DNA from: Pseudomonadota bacterium
Lineage (GTDB): Bacteria; Pseudomonadota; Gammaproteobacteria; Burkholderiales; Burkholderiaceae_C
Direction: 5' to 3'
Length of the DNA: 64,000 nucleotides
Assembly (NCBI GenBank): GCA_021783695.1
Contig: JAJXTO010000003.1
Span: 1-64,000, forward strand
The translations under genes and the position numbers were made by a program. The notes under the pieces are model-generated. The model was not told the origin of the DNA. It was given only the letters and a program-made list of their open reading frames with translations, and did not search any database. This document shows positions 1-11,300 of this stretch, in pieces (the first letter of the stretch is position 1; each line of letters begins with the position of its first letter).

Positions 1-83
1 AAATGGCCCATTCCGGTCGTTTCGGCAGCTGGCCACCCGCAGCACAGGTGGCCGGAACCTCGCGCGGCGCGGGGATTTCAGGC

Positions 84-116
84 AAGAAAAAGGGCCCGGA
101 GACTATCCGAGCCCTT
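84..116 (-). terminator. Rho-independent terminator of the tRNA-Ala gene
   Basis: Read on the minus strand, an 11-bp stem (AAGGGCTCGGA with TCCGGGCCCTT, one G-U pair) closes a short loop and is followed by a run of Ts (the A-run near 86-91 on the plus strand). It lies just beyond the 3' end of the tRNA gene, as expected for a single-gene tRNA transcript. The outer bases 1-83 show nothing I recognise. Confidence 0.8.
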
Positions 117-121
117 GTATA

Positions 122-197
122 TGGTGGACCGAAGGAGGATCGAACTCCCGACCTCTGCATTGCGAACGCAGCGCTCTCCCAGCTGAGCTATCGGCCC
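122..197 (-). tRNA. tRNA-Ala (anticodon CGC)
   Basis: The 76-nt minus-strand sequence folds as a full cloverleaf. It has a 7-bp acceptor stem (GGGCCGA with TCGGTCC), a D arm with GCTC/GAGC, an anticodon stem CTGCG/TGCAG around the loop TTCGCAA, a T arm with TTCGATC, and an encoded CCA end. The anticodon CGC (plus-strand positions 162-164) reads GCG alanine codons. The third acceptor pair is G-U, the classic alanine identity element, which supports the assignment independently of the anticodon. A terminator follows at 84-116. Confidence 0.95.
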
Positions 198-348
198 GAA
201 TACAAAATCATAACCGAGCTTGGCGGTGGGCTTTGCCGTGGCGGGGTGGGCGCAGGCGTAACGAACGGTATCTTCGATAGTGAGATGCGTCTTCCCGACC
301 TACCATGACGCTGTTACAAATTCAACTTAGATCCGGTGGGACGGGAAG

Positions 349-1248
349 ATGCGTTACGACACCGCAGTGCTCGACCGTGAATACAACAATCGCGAGCTGG
401 TTCCTGACTGGGCGGAGTACCTTGGCCGCTGGAAGCGTGATTCACAGGAGTCCCGGCTGAACTGGCCCTGCTTGCTGGATCTGGCTTATGGCGAGTCCAT
501 CACGCAGTCCCTGGACTGGTTCGCACCTGCGGCCACGGAGCTTGCGCCTTGTCTGGTGTTCATTCATGGCGGTTGGTGGCGCTCGCTGGACAAGTCGGAT
601 CACAGTTTCATCGCACCGGCTTATGTGGCACGCGGGGTGCATGTGGTGGTGCCGAATTATTCGCTCGCTCCTGGCGCGTCCATGCAGCAGATCGTGCTGG
701 ATGTCGTGCAGGCGCTGGCGTGGGTTTGGCGTCGGGCGGAAGACTTTGGGGTGGACCGCTCGCGCATCGTTCTCGCGGGGCATTCGGCCGGCGCACATCT
801 GGCGGCGATGATGCTGGCCTGCCGCTTCGACTGGTTTGGCAACGATCTTCCGCCGCAGATTCCAGCGGGTGCGCTGGCCCTCTCTGGCGTGTATGACCTC
901 GAATCCGTGCGCAAGACCGCGTTTTTGCAGCGCGATCTGAAACTCAGTCAGCATGCGGCGCGCGCCATGTCGCCGTCCTGGCTGCCACCGGCCGGCTCTG
1001 CCCCCCTGGCGCTTGCAGTGGGGGAGTGTGATTCGGATGCCTTCCACACCCAGGCGCGGCTGATGCATCGCCACTGGCCGCAGGTGGGAAAGACGCTCAT
1101 CGTGCCGGGGGCACACCATTTTTCCGCGCTCGACGCCCTGGCGCAGCCTGGTACTCCGTTGCACAAGCGGATGTGTGACCTGCTGGACGTGCGCAGATCC
1201 CAGATCGATCAGCCGCATATCCCGCCTCTCGTCACGCAGGACGGCTGA
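349..1248 (+). CDS. alpha/beta hydrolase, arylformamidase/esterase-like
   Basis: A 299-residue serine hydrolase. It shows an HGGWW oxyanion-hole motif near residue 73 and the nucleophile elbow GHSAGAH near residue 145. A late GAHHFSALD segment could supply the catalytic His. This layout fits the hormone-sensitive-lipase/kynurenine-formamidase-like branch of alpha/beta hydrolases, but no kynurenine genes lie nearby, so the substrate is unknown. The ATG is preceded by a purine-rich GGGACGGGAAG. Its 3' end overlaps the convergent dehydrogenase gene by 17 bp. No signal peptide is visible, so it is probably cytoplasmic. Confidence 0.8.
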   Translation: MRYDTAVLDREYNNRELVPDWAEYLGRWKRDSQESRLNWPCLLDLAYGESITQSLDWFAPAATELAPCLVFIHGGWWRSLDKSDHSFIAPAYVARGVHVVVPNYSLAPGASMQQIVLDVVQALAWVWRRAEDFGVDRSRIVLAGHSAGAHLAAMMLACRFDWFGNDLPPQIPAGALALSGVYDLESVRKTAFLQRDLKLSQHAARAMSPSWLPPAGSAPLALAVGECDSDAFHTQARLMHRHWPQVGKTLIVPGAHHFSALDALAQPGTPLHKRMCDLLDVRRSQIDQPHIPPLVTQDG

Positions 1249-2125
1249 ATCCAGCCTGCTGCGCCTCCAGTACCCGCAGCAGGCTGGAGGTGTCATCCTT
1301 GCCCCAGCCGGCCTGCATCAAGGCGTCGAGCTGGCGCTGGACCTGCTCCAGTGCGGGCAGATGCAGTCCGGCGGCTTGCGCCGAAGCGGCGATCAGGCCG
1401 AAGTCCTTGGCGTGCAGCCGGGCTTCGATGCCCGCGTTGAAGTCGCGCCCGACCATCTTGGGGCCTATCAGATCCAGCATGCGGCTGCCGGCAAAGCCGG
1501 TGGAGATGGCGCCGAGCACGGCTTTCGCGTCCACGCCTTGGCGGGTGGCATACAGCATCGCTTCGGCGATGGCCTCGATGGTGACAACCTGAATGAGCTG
1601 GTTGCAGGCCTTGGCCACCTGGCCGCTGCCGCTCGGGCCCACATGGCGCACGTTCTGCCCGAGAACGCGCAGCAGCGGCAGGGCACGGTCGAACACCGTT
1701 GATTCCCCGCCGACCATGATGCTCAGGCTGGCCTGTTTCGCGCCGTTCACGCCGCCGGAAACCGGAGCATCGAGAAAATGCAGCCCGGCGTCTGCAAGTG
1801 TCTGCGCGATCTGACGTGCGCCCTCTGGTGCGATGGTGCTGTGGTCGATGCAGATCGTCTGCGGGCGGGCGCCGTGCATCACCCCATCCGGACCGCAGAG
1901 CACTGCGCGCACGTCGTCCGTCGAGGTGACGTTGGTGAAGACGAAGGCCGCCTCCCGCGCCGCTTCGGCCGGTGTGGGACACAGCCGTGCGCCAAGATCG
2001 GCTGCGGCAGCACGCGATGCTGCGCTGCGCGCATAAACGGTCGCGCGGCAGCCTTGTTGCAGCAAATGCGCCAGCATGGGCGTGCCCATGGCGCCCAGGC
2101 CGATGAATGTAATTGGAGTGTTCAT
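1232..2125 (-). CDS. NAD(P)-dependent beta-hydroxyacid dehydrogenase (3-hydroxyisobutyrate dehydrogenase / tartronate semialdehyde reductase family)
   Basis: A 297-residue protein with an N-terminal Rossmann motif (FIGLGAMGTPM, residues 8-18). It carries the family substrate-binding signature DAPVSGGVNGAK near residue 120 and a GSGQVAKACNQ segment near 165, whose Lys is the catalytic residue in this family. Enzymes of this family reversibly oxidise 3-hydroxyisobutyrate, tartronate semialdehyde or related C3-C4 hydroxyacids, and the specific substrate cannot be read from sequence. It is transcribed away from ahpC, and the intergenic region 2126-2338 is shared. Gene ends overlap by 17 bp with the upstream hydrolase. 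Confidence 0.88.
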   Translation of the reverse strand: MNTPITFIGLGAMGTPMLAHLLQQGCRATVYARSAASRAAAADLGARLCPTPAEAAREAAFVFTNVTSTDDVRAVLCGPDGVMHGARPQTICIDHSTIAPEGARQIAQTLADAGLHFLDAPVSGGVNGAKQASLSIMVGGESTVFDRALPLLRVLGQNVRHVGPSGSGQVAKACNQLIQVVTIEAIAEAMLYATRQGVDAKAVLGAISTGFAGSRMLDLIGPKMVGRDFNAGIEARLHAKDFGLIAASAQAAGLHLPALEQVQRQLDALMQAGWGKDDTSSLLRVLEAQQAGFSRPA

Positions 2126-2187
2126 GTCATCAGTGCAGACAGATTTTTGGAAAGAAAGCGCTGAAACAGTACGTTTTGCCTAAACAA

Positions 2188-2224
2188 ATAGCCACTTTCT
2201 ATGAGGCGAATTGAAACTGTCCAT
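2188..2224. promoter_or_regulatory. OxyR-like tetrameric binding site upstream of ahpC
   Basis: Four tetranucleotides in the exact OxyR register are visible: ATAG-N7-CTAT-N7-ATTG-N7-CCAT. Twelve or more of the sixteen bases match ATAG-N7-CTAT-N7-ATAG-N7-CTAT. The left half is a perfect match. The site ends at the -35 region of the proposed ahpC promoter, the usual position for activation by OxyR. The LysR-type regulator itself is not in this window. Confidence 0.7.
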
Positions 2225-2253
2225 TGGACGATCAGGGATGCGACCTCTACAGT
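2224..2253 (+). promoter_or_regulatory. Proposed sigma70 promoter of ahpC
   Basis: TTGGAC (2224-2229) and TACAGT (2248-2253) are separated by 18 bp. Both boxes are sub-optimal, as expected for an activator-dependent promoter. The -35 abuts the OxyR-like site. Transcription would start about 80 nt before the ahpC ATG. Confidence 0.5.
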
Positions 2254-2338
2254 GTGCACTGCAACATAAATGAAGGTAAAACCTTCTCCAAGCGTCGACC
2301 AACGGTCGATCGTCCACAGAAACCTCAAGGAGTTTCAA

Positions 2339-2902
2339 ATGTCTTTGATCAACACCGCAGTCAAGCCTTTCAAGGCCACCGCATTCCAGAACGGCAAGTT
2401 TTTTGACGTCACCGAGGCCAGCCTGAAGGGCAAGTGGTCTGTGCTGGTGTTCTACCCCGCCGACTTCACTTTCGTCTGCCCGACCGAGCTCGAAGACCTG
2501 GCGGACAACTATGACACCTTCAAGTCGCTCGGGGTCGAAGTGTATGGCGCGTCCACCGACACGCATTTCGCTCACAAGGCCTGGCACGACACTTCCGAGG
2601 CCATCAAGAAAGTCAAGTACCCGCTGATCGGCGACCCGACCGGCGCGCTGACCCGCAACTTCGACGTGATGATCGAAGAGGAAGGCTTGGCACTGCGCGG
2701 CACCTTCCTCATCAATCCCGAAGGCGTGATCAAGCTGTGCGAAATCCACGATAACGGGATCGGCCGCGACGCCAAGGAACTGCTGCGCAAGGTGCAGGCG
2801 GCGCAGTATGTGGCCTCGCATCCGGGCGAAGTCTGTCCGGCCAAGTGGAAGCAGGGCGAAGCCACCCTCAAGCCCTCGCTCGATCTGGTCGGCAAGATCT
2901 GA
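2339..2902 (+). CDS. ahpC: alkyl hydroperoxide reductase subunit C (peroxiredoxin)
   Basis: AhpC reduces H2O2, organic hydroperoxides and peroxynitrite and is recycled by AhpF. The 187-residue protein has the typical 2-Cys layout: peroxidatic Cys47 in FVCPTE and resolving Cys166 in GEVCPAKW, at nearly the same positions as in E. coli AhpC (187 aa). The ATG at 2339 was chosen because it follows AAGGAG and gives the standard MSLINT start; an upstream in-frame start would add a non-conserved extension. ahpF follows 115 bp downstream. An OxyR-like site lies about 115 bp upstream, so peroxide induction is likely. Confidence 0.97.
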   Translation: MSLINTAVKPFKATAFQNGKFFDVTEASLKGKWSVLVFYPADFTFVCPTELEDLADNYDTFKSLGVEVYGASTDTHFAHKAWHDTSEAIKKVKYPLIGDPTGALTRNFDVMIEEEGLALRGTFLINPEGVIKLCEIHDNGIGRDAKELLRKVQAAQYVASHPGEVCPAKWKQGEATLKPSLDLVGKI

Positions 2903-2914
2903 CCGTTCCATCTT

Positions 2915-2937
2915 CGCGCTGCGCCTGGCGCGGCGCG
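2915..2937 (+). other. GC-rich hairpin between ahpC and ahpF
   Basis: CGCGCTGC pairs with GCGGCGCG (8 bp, one G-U) around a 7-nt loop, 12 nt after the ahpC stop codon. No U-tract follows, so it is not a canonical terminator. A stem here could protect the 3' end of ahpC mRNA and allow AhpC to be made in excess of AhpF. That role is inference. Confidence 0.35.
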
Positions 2938-3017
2938 ACGCGCGCCCGGCCTTGTGCCGGTTCTGCGCGCGATCCGCTCGACCTTTCCTTCCCCCTCGCC
3001 ATTCCAAGGAGCACGCC

Positions 3018-4607
3018 ATGCTCGACGATACCCTGCTTGCGCAACTCAAGGCCTACCTGGAGCGCGTCGCCCAGCCGTTCACGCTGGTGGCCTCGCTCGA
3101 CGACAGCGCCAGCGCCGCGCAGATGCGCACCCTGCTGGAGCAGATCGCAGGACTGTCGGACAAGATCGCCGTGCGTTTTGACGGCAGCGATGCGCGCCGT
3201 CCCTCCTTTGCGCTGGAGCGTGCCTCGGGCCAGGCGCTGCACCTGCGCTTTGCCGCGATTCCACTGGGGCACGAGTTCACCTCGCTGGTACTGGCGCTGC
3301 TGTGGACCGGCGGGCACCCGCCCAAGGTCGAGCCAGAGACGATCGAGACGATCCGCGCGCTGGGTGGGGACTATCGCTTCGAGGTGTATATGTCGCTGAG
3401 CTGCCATAACTGCCCGGACGTGGTGCAGGCGCTGTCGCTCATGGCGGTGCTCAACCCGCGGGTGCAGACCGTGGTGATCGACGGCGCGCTGCACCAGGGC
3501 GAGGTCGAGTCGCGGCAGATCATGGCGGTGCCAGCAATCTATCTGAACGGCGAATGGTTTGGCAGCGGGCGCATGGATGTGGCGGAGATCGTGGCCAGGC
3601 TCGATACGGGTTCCGCCGAACGCGATGCGGCCAAACTCAACGCCAAGGAGCCTTACGACGTGCTCATCGTCGGCGGTGGCCCCGCCGGCGCTGCGGCTGC
3701 GGTGTATGCGGCGCGCAAGGGCATCCGCGTGGGGCTGGCGGCGGAGCGTTTCGGCGGTCAGGTGAACGACACTCTCGCCATCGAGAACTACATCTCCGTG
3801 CTGGAGACCGACGGCCCGAAGTTCGGCATGGCGCTTGAGGCGCATGTGCGGCAATACGGCGTCGAACTTCTGAATCAACAGCGGGCCGAAAAGCTCATTC
3901 CTGCCAAGCAGGAAGGCGGCATGATCACGGTGGAGTTCGCCAGTGGCGGGCGGTTGCAGGCGCGCAGCGTCATTCTCTCCACCGGCGCACGCTGGCGCAC
4001 GGTCAACGTGCCGGGCGAGGCCGAATACCGCAACAAGGGCGTGGCCTACTGCCCGCATTGCGATGGCCCGCTGTTCAAGGGCAAGCGCGTGAGCGTGATC
4101 GGCGGCGGCAACTCGGGTGTGGAGGCGGCCATCGACCTCGCGGGTCTGGTGGCGCATGTGACGCTGCTGGAATTCGCCCCCGAACTGCGCGCCGACGCGG
4201 TGCTGGTGAGCAAGCTGCGCAGCCTGCCCAACGTCACCATCCACACCAACGCGCAGACCACCGAGATCACCGGTGACGGCGGCAAGGTGAACGGGCTGAA
4301 CTACACCGACCGCACCAGCGGCGCCAGCCATCATCTGGCGCTTGAAGGCGTGTTCGTGCAGATCGGCCTGGTGCCCAATACCGAATGGCTCAGGGGCACG
4401 GTGGACCTGAGCAGGTTTAGCGAAATCGTGGTCGATCCCAAAGGCCAGACCTCGGTGCCGGGCGTGCTGGCCGCGGGCGATGTGACCACCGTGCCGTACA
4501 AGCAGATCGTCATCGCCGCTGGCGACGGTGCCAAGGCGGCGCTCAGCGCCTTCGACTATCTCATCCGCACGCCCATGCCGCAGCCGGCTGAAGCCATGGC
4601 AGCCTGA
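3018..4607 (+). CDS. ahpF: alkyl hydroperoxide reductase subunit F (NADH:peroxiredoxin reductase)
   Basis: AhpF is an FAD flavoprotein that passes NADH electrons to AhpC. In the 529-residue product the N-terminal double thioredoxin-fold domain carries CHNC (Cys129/Cys132). The thioredoxin-reductase-like part begins near residue 214 with a GGGPAG FAD motif and has the redox pair CPHC (Cys345/Cys348). These Cys positions coincide with E. coli AhpF. A second nucleotide-binding motif, [10 protein letters not shown], follows near 365. The ATG at 3018 was chosen for the AAGGAG ribosome site and the family-typical N-terminus; an upstream in-frame extension starts inside ahpC. It is co-directional with ahpC and probably in the same operon. 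Confidence 0.97.
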   Translation: MLDDTLLAQLKAYLERVAQPFTLVASLDDSASAAQMRTLLEQIAGLSDKIAVRFDGSDARRPSFALERASGQALHLRFAAIPLGHEFTSLVLALLWTGGHPPKVEPETIETIRALGGDYRFEVYMSLSCHNCPDVVQALSLMAVLNPRVQTVVIDGALHQGEVESRQIMAVPAIYLNGEWFGSGRMDVAEIVARLDTGSAERDAAKLNAKEPYDVLIVGGGPAGAAAAVYAARKGIRVGLAAERFGGQVNDTLAIENYISVLETDGPKFGMALEAHVRQYGVELLNQQRAEKLIPAKQEGGMITVEFASGGRLQARSVILSTGARWRTVNVPGEAEYRNKGVAYCPHCDGPLFKGKRVSVIGGGNSGVEAAIDLAGLVAHVTLLEFAPELRADAVLVSKLRSLPNVTIHTNAQTTEITGDGGKVNGLNYTDRTSGASHHLALEGVFVQIGLVPNTEWLRGTVDLSRFSEIVVDPKGQTSVPGVLAAGDVTTVPYKQIVIAAGDGAKAALSAFDYLIRTPMPQPAEAMAA

Positions 4608-4675
4608 AGCGGCAGGGGCGCGCAGCAGGCCCTCGATACACTCAATGGCGCACGTCCGACTTTGTGAGAACCGAC

Positions 4676-5464
4676 ATGTTGCTGATGGTTTTGTCCCCCG
4701 CCAAATCGCTCGACTACACCACCCCGCCGACCACGGCGGCGGCCACCCAGCCGCAGTTCGTCAAGCAGGCCAAGGCGCTGGTGGACGGCCTGCGCAAGCA
4801 GACCCCGCAGCAGCTTGGTGCGCTGATGGGCATTTCCGACAAGCTCGCCGCGCTCAACGCCGCGCGTTTTGCCGAGTGGAAGCCCAGCTTCACGCCGCAG
4901 GAGAGCAAACAGGCGGTGCTGGCGTTCAATGGCGATGTGTACGAAGGTCTGGACGCGCCCAGCCTGAGCGAGGCTGACCTGCACTGGGCACAGCAGCATC
5001 TGCGCATCCTCAGCGGCCTGTACGGCTTGCTCCGACCGCTCGATCTGATGCGCCCTTACCGCCTCGAAATGGGCACGACCTGGCCCAACGCCAAGGGCAA
5101 GGATCTGTATGCCTACTGGGGCAGGCAGATTGCCGACACGCTGAGCACCGAACTGGCCGCAGGCCAGGGCGAACCGGTCTTGGTGAACCTGGCGTCCGAT
5201 GAATACTTCCGCAGCGTCGACCGCAAGGCGCTGAAGGCGCGGGTGGTGCAGCCGGTGTTCCAGGATGGCACGCCGCAGACCGGCTACAAAGTGGTGAGTT
5301 TCTATGCCAAACGTGCGCGCGGGCTGATGGCGCGGCATGTCATCGTCAACCGGCTCACCGGGATCGAACAGCTCAAAGGCTTCACCAGCGACGGCTACCG
5401 CTTCGTGCCCGAGGCGTCCAAGGCCGACCAGTGGGTGTTCCGCCGCGACAAGGCGGTGGGATGA
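4676..5464 (+). CDS. yaaA: peroxide stress protein YaaA (UPF0246 family)
   Basis: A 262-residue protein beginning MLLMVLSPAKSLDY, the hallmark N-terminus of the YaaA/DUF328 family. It contains the conserved LSGLYGLLRPLDLMRPYRLEMG and NLASDEYF segments. In E. coli YaaA is OxyR-induced and limits DNA and protein damage during peroxide stress by lowering free iron. Placement 68 bp after ahpF therefore makes biological sense. The ATG at 4676 is preferred over a GTG at 4664 because it matches the family start. The gene ends in an ATGA overlap with the next one. Confidence 0.93.
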   Translation: MLLMVLSPAKSLDYTTPPTTAAATQPQFVKQAKALVDGLRKQTPQQLGALMGISDKLAALNAARFAEWKPSFTPQESKQAVLAFNGDVYEGLDAPSLSEADLHWAQQHLRILSGLYGLLRPLDLMRPYRLEMGTTWPNAKGKDLYAYWGRQIADTLSTELAAGQGEPVLVNLASDEYFRSVDRKALKARVVQPVFQDGTPQTGYKVVSFYAKRARGLMARHVIVNRLTGIEQLKGFTSDGYRFVPEASKADQWVFRRDKAVG

Positions 5465-5862
5465 GTCCTGTGCCCATGCTCACGGTGTACGGCCTGAGCG
5501 CCTGTGACACTGTCAAACGCGCGCGGATTTGGCTCGAGGCGCAAGGCGTGGAGTACCGCTTTGTCGATTTCAAAAAAACGCCGCCGAGCGCCACGCAGAT
5601 TGCGGCCTGGGCGAACGCAGTCGGCTGGGACGCCCTGCTGAACAAGCGTGGCACGACCTGGCGCAAACTCGATCCCGCCACGCAGGCAAGCGTGGTGGAT
5701 GCGGCCAGCGCCGTGGCGGTTCTGGCGCATCACCCGAGCGCCATCAAGCGCCCGGTGGTGGAGGGCTGGAAGATGCTGCTGGTGGGGTTCGATGCGGCGC
5801 AATGGCGCGCGCTGACTGCGTCAGACGTCGCGCCAGATAGGCGCCCAGAGCCAGCAGCGTGA
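5461..5862 (+). CDS. Spx/MgsR/YffB-type arsenate reductase-like protein
   Basis: A 133-residue thioredoxin-fold protein of the ArsC/Spx superfamily. It has a short beta strand then YGLSACDTVKRAR with a single Cys15, followed by VDFKKTPPS and the IKRPVVEG segment typical of YffB-like proteins. The family includes arsenate reductases and transcription-associated Spx, but YffB-like members have no settled function. It is translationally coupled to yaaA through ATGA, suggesting a role in redox or peroxide stress. The last ~40 residues lie past the conserved fold and are encoded opposite the 3' end of the GMC oxidoreductase gene (119-bp overlap). Confidence 0.8.
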   Translation: MSPVPMLTVYGLSACDTVKRARIWLEAQGVEYRFVDFKKTPPSATQIAAWANAVGWDALLNKRGTTWRKLDPATQASVVDAASAVAVLAHHPSAIKRPVVEGWKMLLVGFDAAQWRALTASDVAPDRRPEPAA

Positions 5863-7066
5863 GGGTGGGCGGCAGGCCCCAGGAGCCGGGGATGACCGAG
5901 GCATCGCATACATGCAGATTGGGGCTGTGGCAGCTCAGGTTCTCGTCCACCATCTCTCCCAGACGCACGCTGCCGCCGGGGTGCGCCGCCACCCAGGGCG
6001 AGACATACGGTTTGCCGCTGCCGGCGGCTCGCAGCACGGCCCGCGCCTGCGTCACGCCTGACTGCATGCGCTGCCTGTCTGCGGGGCCGAAACGGCGCCA
6101 GGGGCGGCCATGCGCGTCGATGCGGCCGTCGATGTCGTCGCGGATTTTCACCATGATCATGGCCGTATGGCCGTAGCTGAGCAACTGATCGGGTCGGCAC
6201 GCCGCCCAGGTGAAGGCGCGGAAAAAATTGCCCGGGACGGTGATGTCCGACAGCATGTAGCCGGCGTCCGCGTTGAAATAACCCGCGGACATCGAGATTT
6301 CCTGCGGCGCGCGGGCGATGGGCAGGTGACCCATGACAATGCGCAGCGGATCGCAGAAAAAGCCGCTTCCCGCCTGTTCCACGCCACTGTGCTGCAGGAT
6401 GGCCGGGCTGGCGATGCCTCCGGCGCTGAGAATCACCCGGTCGGCGCGGAAGGTCTGCACCACGTCATTGCTGCGCGCCTCGACCCCGATCGCTTTTCCC
6501 TGTGAGAACAGGACGCGCAGCGCCTGCACGCCGGTGTGCAGGTGCGCGCCGTGTTTCACCGCCTGCTGCAACAGCCCGTGGGTGGACCAAAATGCCTCGG
6601 GCGGGCAGTTCCCGTCGTGGCAACGGGACTGGTCGATCATCTTGGGCAGTGGCTGCCAGGGCAGACCCAGCGACTGGCCCGCCTGCATCAGCCGCGTGGA
6701 GACGGAGGCCATCAACCCATCGTGCAGCGGGGCGTGGGGCAATTCGGCCAGAACCTGGTCGAGTGCCGAGGACAGATCGACGCCGTGCCGCGCGAACATG
6801 GCCAGCGGCGGCGGTGTTGCGGTGTGATAGAAGGTGACCGAGCCGCCGCCCACGCGCAGGCTGCGCAGCAGCACCACGCCGGGCGCGATCTGCATCGCTT
6901 CCCTGCGGCGCAAGAGCTTGAGCAGATTGGTGCCCGGAGGCGGGCCGGAGCCTTGCTCCAGAATGGCGACCCGCGCCCCTGAGCGCGCCAGATCGCGCGC
7001 CACCATCGCCCCGGCCGGGCCGGAGCCGACGACGAGGACGTCGGCGCTCGGCGCGGTGTCGGCCAT
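5744..7066 (-). CDS. GMC-family FAD-dependent oxidoreductase
   Basis: A 440-residue flavoprotein. The dinucleotide-binding motif GSGPAG is at residues 14-19. The C-terminal GMC signature is HPGGSVRLGE, then CDASVIPGSWGLPPTLTLLALG, where the His is the expected catalytic base. Glucose-methanol-choline oxidoreductases oxidise alcohols or sterols, and the substrate here is not predictable. At 440 residues it is short for the family and lacks a signal peptide. Its start lies 21 bp after the acnA stop, so it is probably the last gene of the prp/acn operon. Its last ~40 codons (a Pro/Ser-rich tail) overlap the convergent YffB-like gene. Confidence 0.8.
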   Translation of the reverse strand: MADTAPSADVLVVGSGPAGAMVARDLARSGARVAILEQGSGPPPGTNLLKLLRRREAMQIAPGVVLLRSLRVGGGSVTFYHTATPPPLAMFARHGVDLSSALDQVLAELPHAPLHDGLMASVSTRLMQAGQSLGLPWQPLPKMIDQSRCHDGNCPPEAFWSTHGLLQQAVKHGAHLHTGVQALRVLFSQGKAIGVEARSNDVVQTFRADRVILSAGGIASPAILQHSGVEQAGSGFFCDPLRIVMGHLPIARAPQEISMSAGYFNADAGYMLSDITVPGNFFRAFTWAACRPDQLLSYGHTAMIMVKIRDDIDGRIDAHGRPWRRFGPADRQRMQSGVTQARAVLRAAGSGKPYVSPWVAAHPGGSVRLGEMVDENLSCHSPNLHVCDASVIPGSWGLPPTLTLLALGAYLARRLTQSARAIAPHRTPPAASSSPPPPGA

Positions 7067-7087
7067 GTGGGAGCGGGGCGGTGGCGG

Positions 7088-9823
<2,736 letters not shown>

Positions 9824-9837
9824 GGTGTTCTCCGGGG

Positions 9838-11289
9838 TCAGATGACGTACAGATCGACGTAGTCGTGCACGGACATGGATTCAAGCAAGTTCTGATCCAG
9901 AGACACGTCGAGAATGGCCTGTTGCTGTTTGCCCGGAAAGCGCCGGGCCAGATTGGTGCGGAACTTGGCTTCGAGCAGGGGAATGCCGTCGGCGCGGCGG
10001 CGCTTGTGGCCAATGGGGTACTCCACGGCGATCTCGGGCAGCACCGAGCCGTCCTTGAGGGTGACGGTCAGGGCGTTGGCGATGGAGCGTTTGTCGGGAT
10101 CGTGGTAGTCGCGGGTGTATTGCGGGTCTTCGACGCAGGTGATCTTGTCGCGCAGGACGTCGATGCGCGGATCTGCGGCCACCGCGTCTTCGTAGTCGCT
10201 GGCAGTGAGGCGGCCGAACAGCAGCGGCACCGCCACCATGTACTGGATGCAGTGATCGCGGTCGGCCGGGTTGTTCAGCGGGCCTGTCTTGTCGATGATG
10301 CGGATGCAGGCTTCATGGGTGCGGATGACGATGCGGGCGATGTCGTCCGCGCTCTTGCCCGCGGTCTTGAGCTGCTGGTGCAGGGTCATGGCCGCTTCCA
10401 CCGCGGTCTGGCTGTGGAACTCGGCGGGGAAACTGATCTTGAACAGCACGTTTTCCATCACATAGCTGCCATAGGGCCGCTGGAACTTGAACGGCTGGCC
10501 TTTGAATAGCACGTCGTAAAAGCCCCAGGTCTTGGCGCTCAGCACGCTGGGGTAGCCCATTTCGCCGGTCTTGGCGATGAGCGCCAGACGCACGCCGCGG
10601 CTGGTCGCGTCGCCCGCGGCCCAGCTCTTGCGGCTGCCGGTATTGGGTGCGTGGCGGTAGGTGCGCAGGGATTGGCCATCCACCCAGACCAGCGACACGG
10701 CGTTGATGATCTCGTCGCGGCTCAGGCCCAGCATGCGTGCCACCACGGCGGCGGTGGCGACCTTGACCAGCACCACATGATCGAGCCCGACCTTGTTGAA
10801 ACTGTTTTCCAGCGCGATCACACCCTGGATTTCATGCGCCTGGATCATCGCCGTGAGCACGTCGCGCATGGTCAGCGGCTTCTTGCCGACAGCCACGGCG
10901 TTGCGGCTCAGCCAGTCGGCCACGGCGAGGATGCCGCCGAGGTTGTCCGATGGGTGGCCCCACTCGGCGGCCAGCCAGGTGTCGTTGAAGTCCAGCCAGC
11001 GGATCATCGTCCCGATGTTGAACGCGGCCTGCACCGGGTCGAGCTGCAACTGGGTGCCGGGAATCTTGGCGCCGTGCGGAACGATGGTGCCCGGCACGAT
11101 GGGGCCGAGCAACTTGGTGCAGGCCGGGTACTCCAGCGCTTCCAATCCGCACCCGAGGGTATCGATCAGGCAGCTGCGGGCGGTCTGGTAGGCCAGCGCG
11201 CTGTCGATCTCGGTCTTGAGGACGTAGTCAGCAATGTCGACCAGAACCTGGTCAGGAGTGGGACGGACGTTGGAAATCGCTGAGGACAT
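9838..11289 (-). CDS. prpD: 2-methylcitrate dehydratase
   Basis: PrpD (MmgE/PrpD family) dehydrates 2-methylcitrate to 2-methyl-cis-aconitate in propionate degradation. The 483-residue product shows the family features [13 protein letters not shown] near the N-terminus, [25 protein letters not shown], and the C-terminal [19 protein letters not shown]. Length matches E. coli PrpD (483 aa). It sits between a small secreted-protein gene (11-bp gap) and acnA, downstream of prpB and prpC on the same strand. Confidence 0.95.
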   Translation of the reverse strand: MSSAISNVRPTPDQVLVDIADYVLKTEIDSALAYQTARSCLIDTLGCGLEALEYPACTKLLGPIVPGTIVPHGAKIPGTQLQLDPVQAAFNIGTMIRWLDFNDTWLAAEWGHPSDNLGGILAVADWLSRNAVAVGKKPLTMRDVLTAMIQAHEIQGVIALENSFNKVGLDHVVLVKVATAAVVARMLGLSRDEIINAVSLVWVDGQSLRTYRHAPNTGSRKSWAAGDATSRGVRLALIAKTGEMGYPSVLSAKTWGFYDVLFKGQPFKFQRPYGSYVMENVLFKISFPAEFHSQTAVEAAMTLHQQLKTAGKSADDIARIVIRTHEACIRIIDKTGPLNNPADRDHCIQYMVAVPLLFGRLTASDYEDAVAADPRIDVLRDKITCVEDPQYTRDYHDPDKRSIANALTVTLKDGSVLPEIAVEYPIGHKRRRADGIPLLEAKFRTNLARRFPGKQQQAILDVSLDQNLLESMSVHDYVDLYVI

Positions 11290-11300
11290 AGATCAAGGGA

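Noticed and set aside
3-308. A 101-codon plus-strand frame across the tRNA
   Set aside because: It runs through the tRNA gene and its terminator on the opposite strand and has no ribosome site or homology cue.
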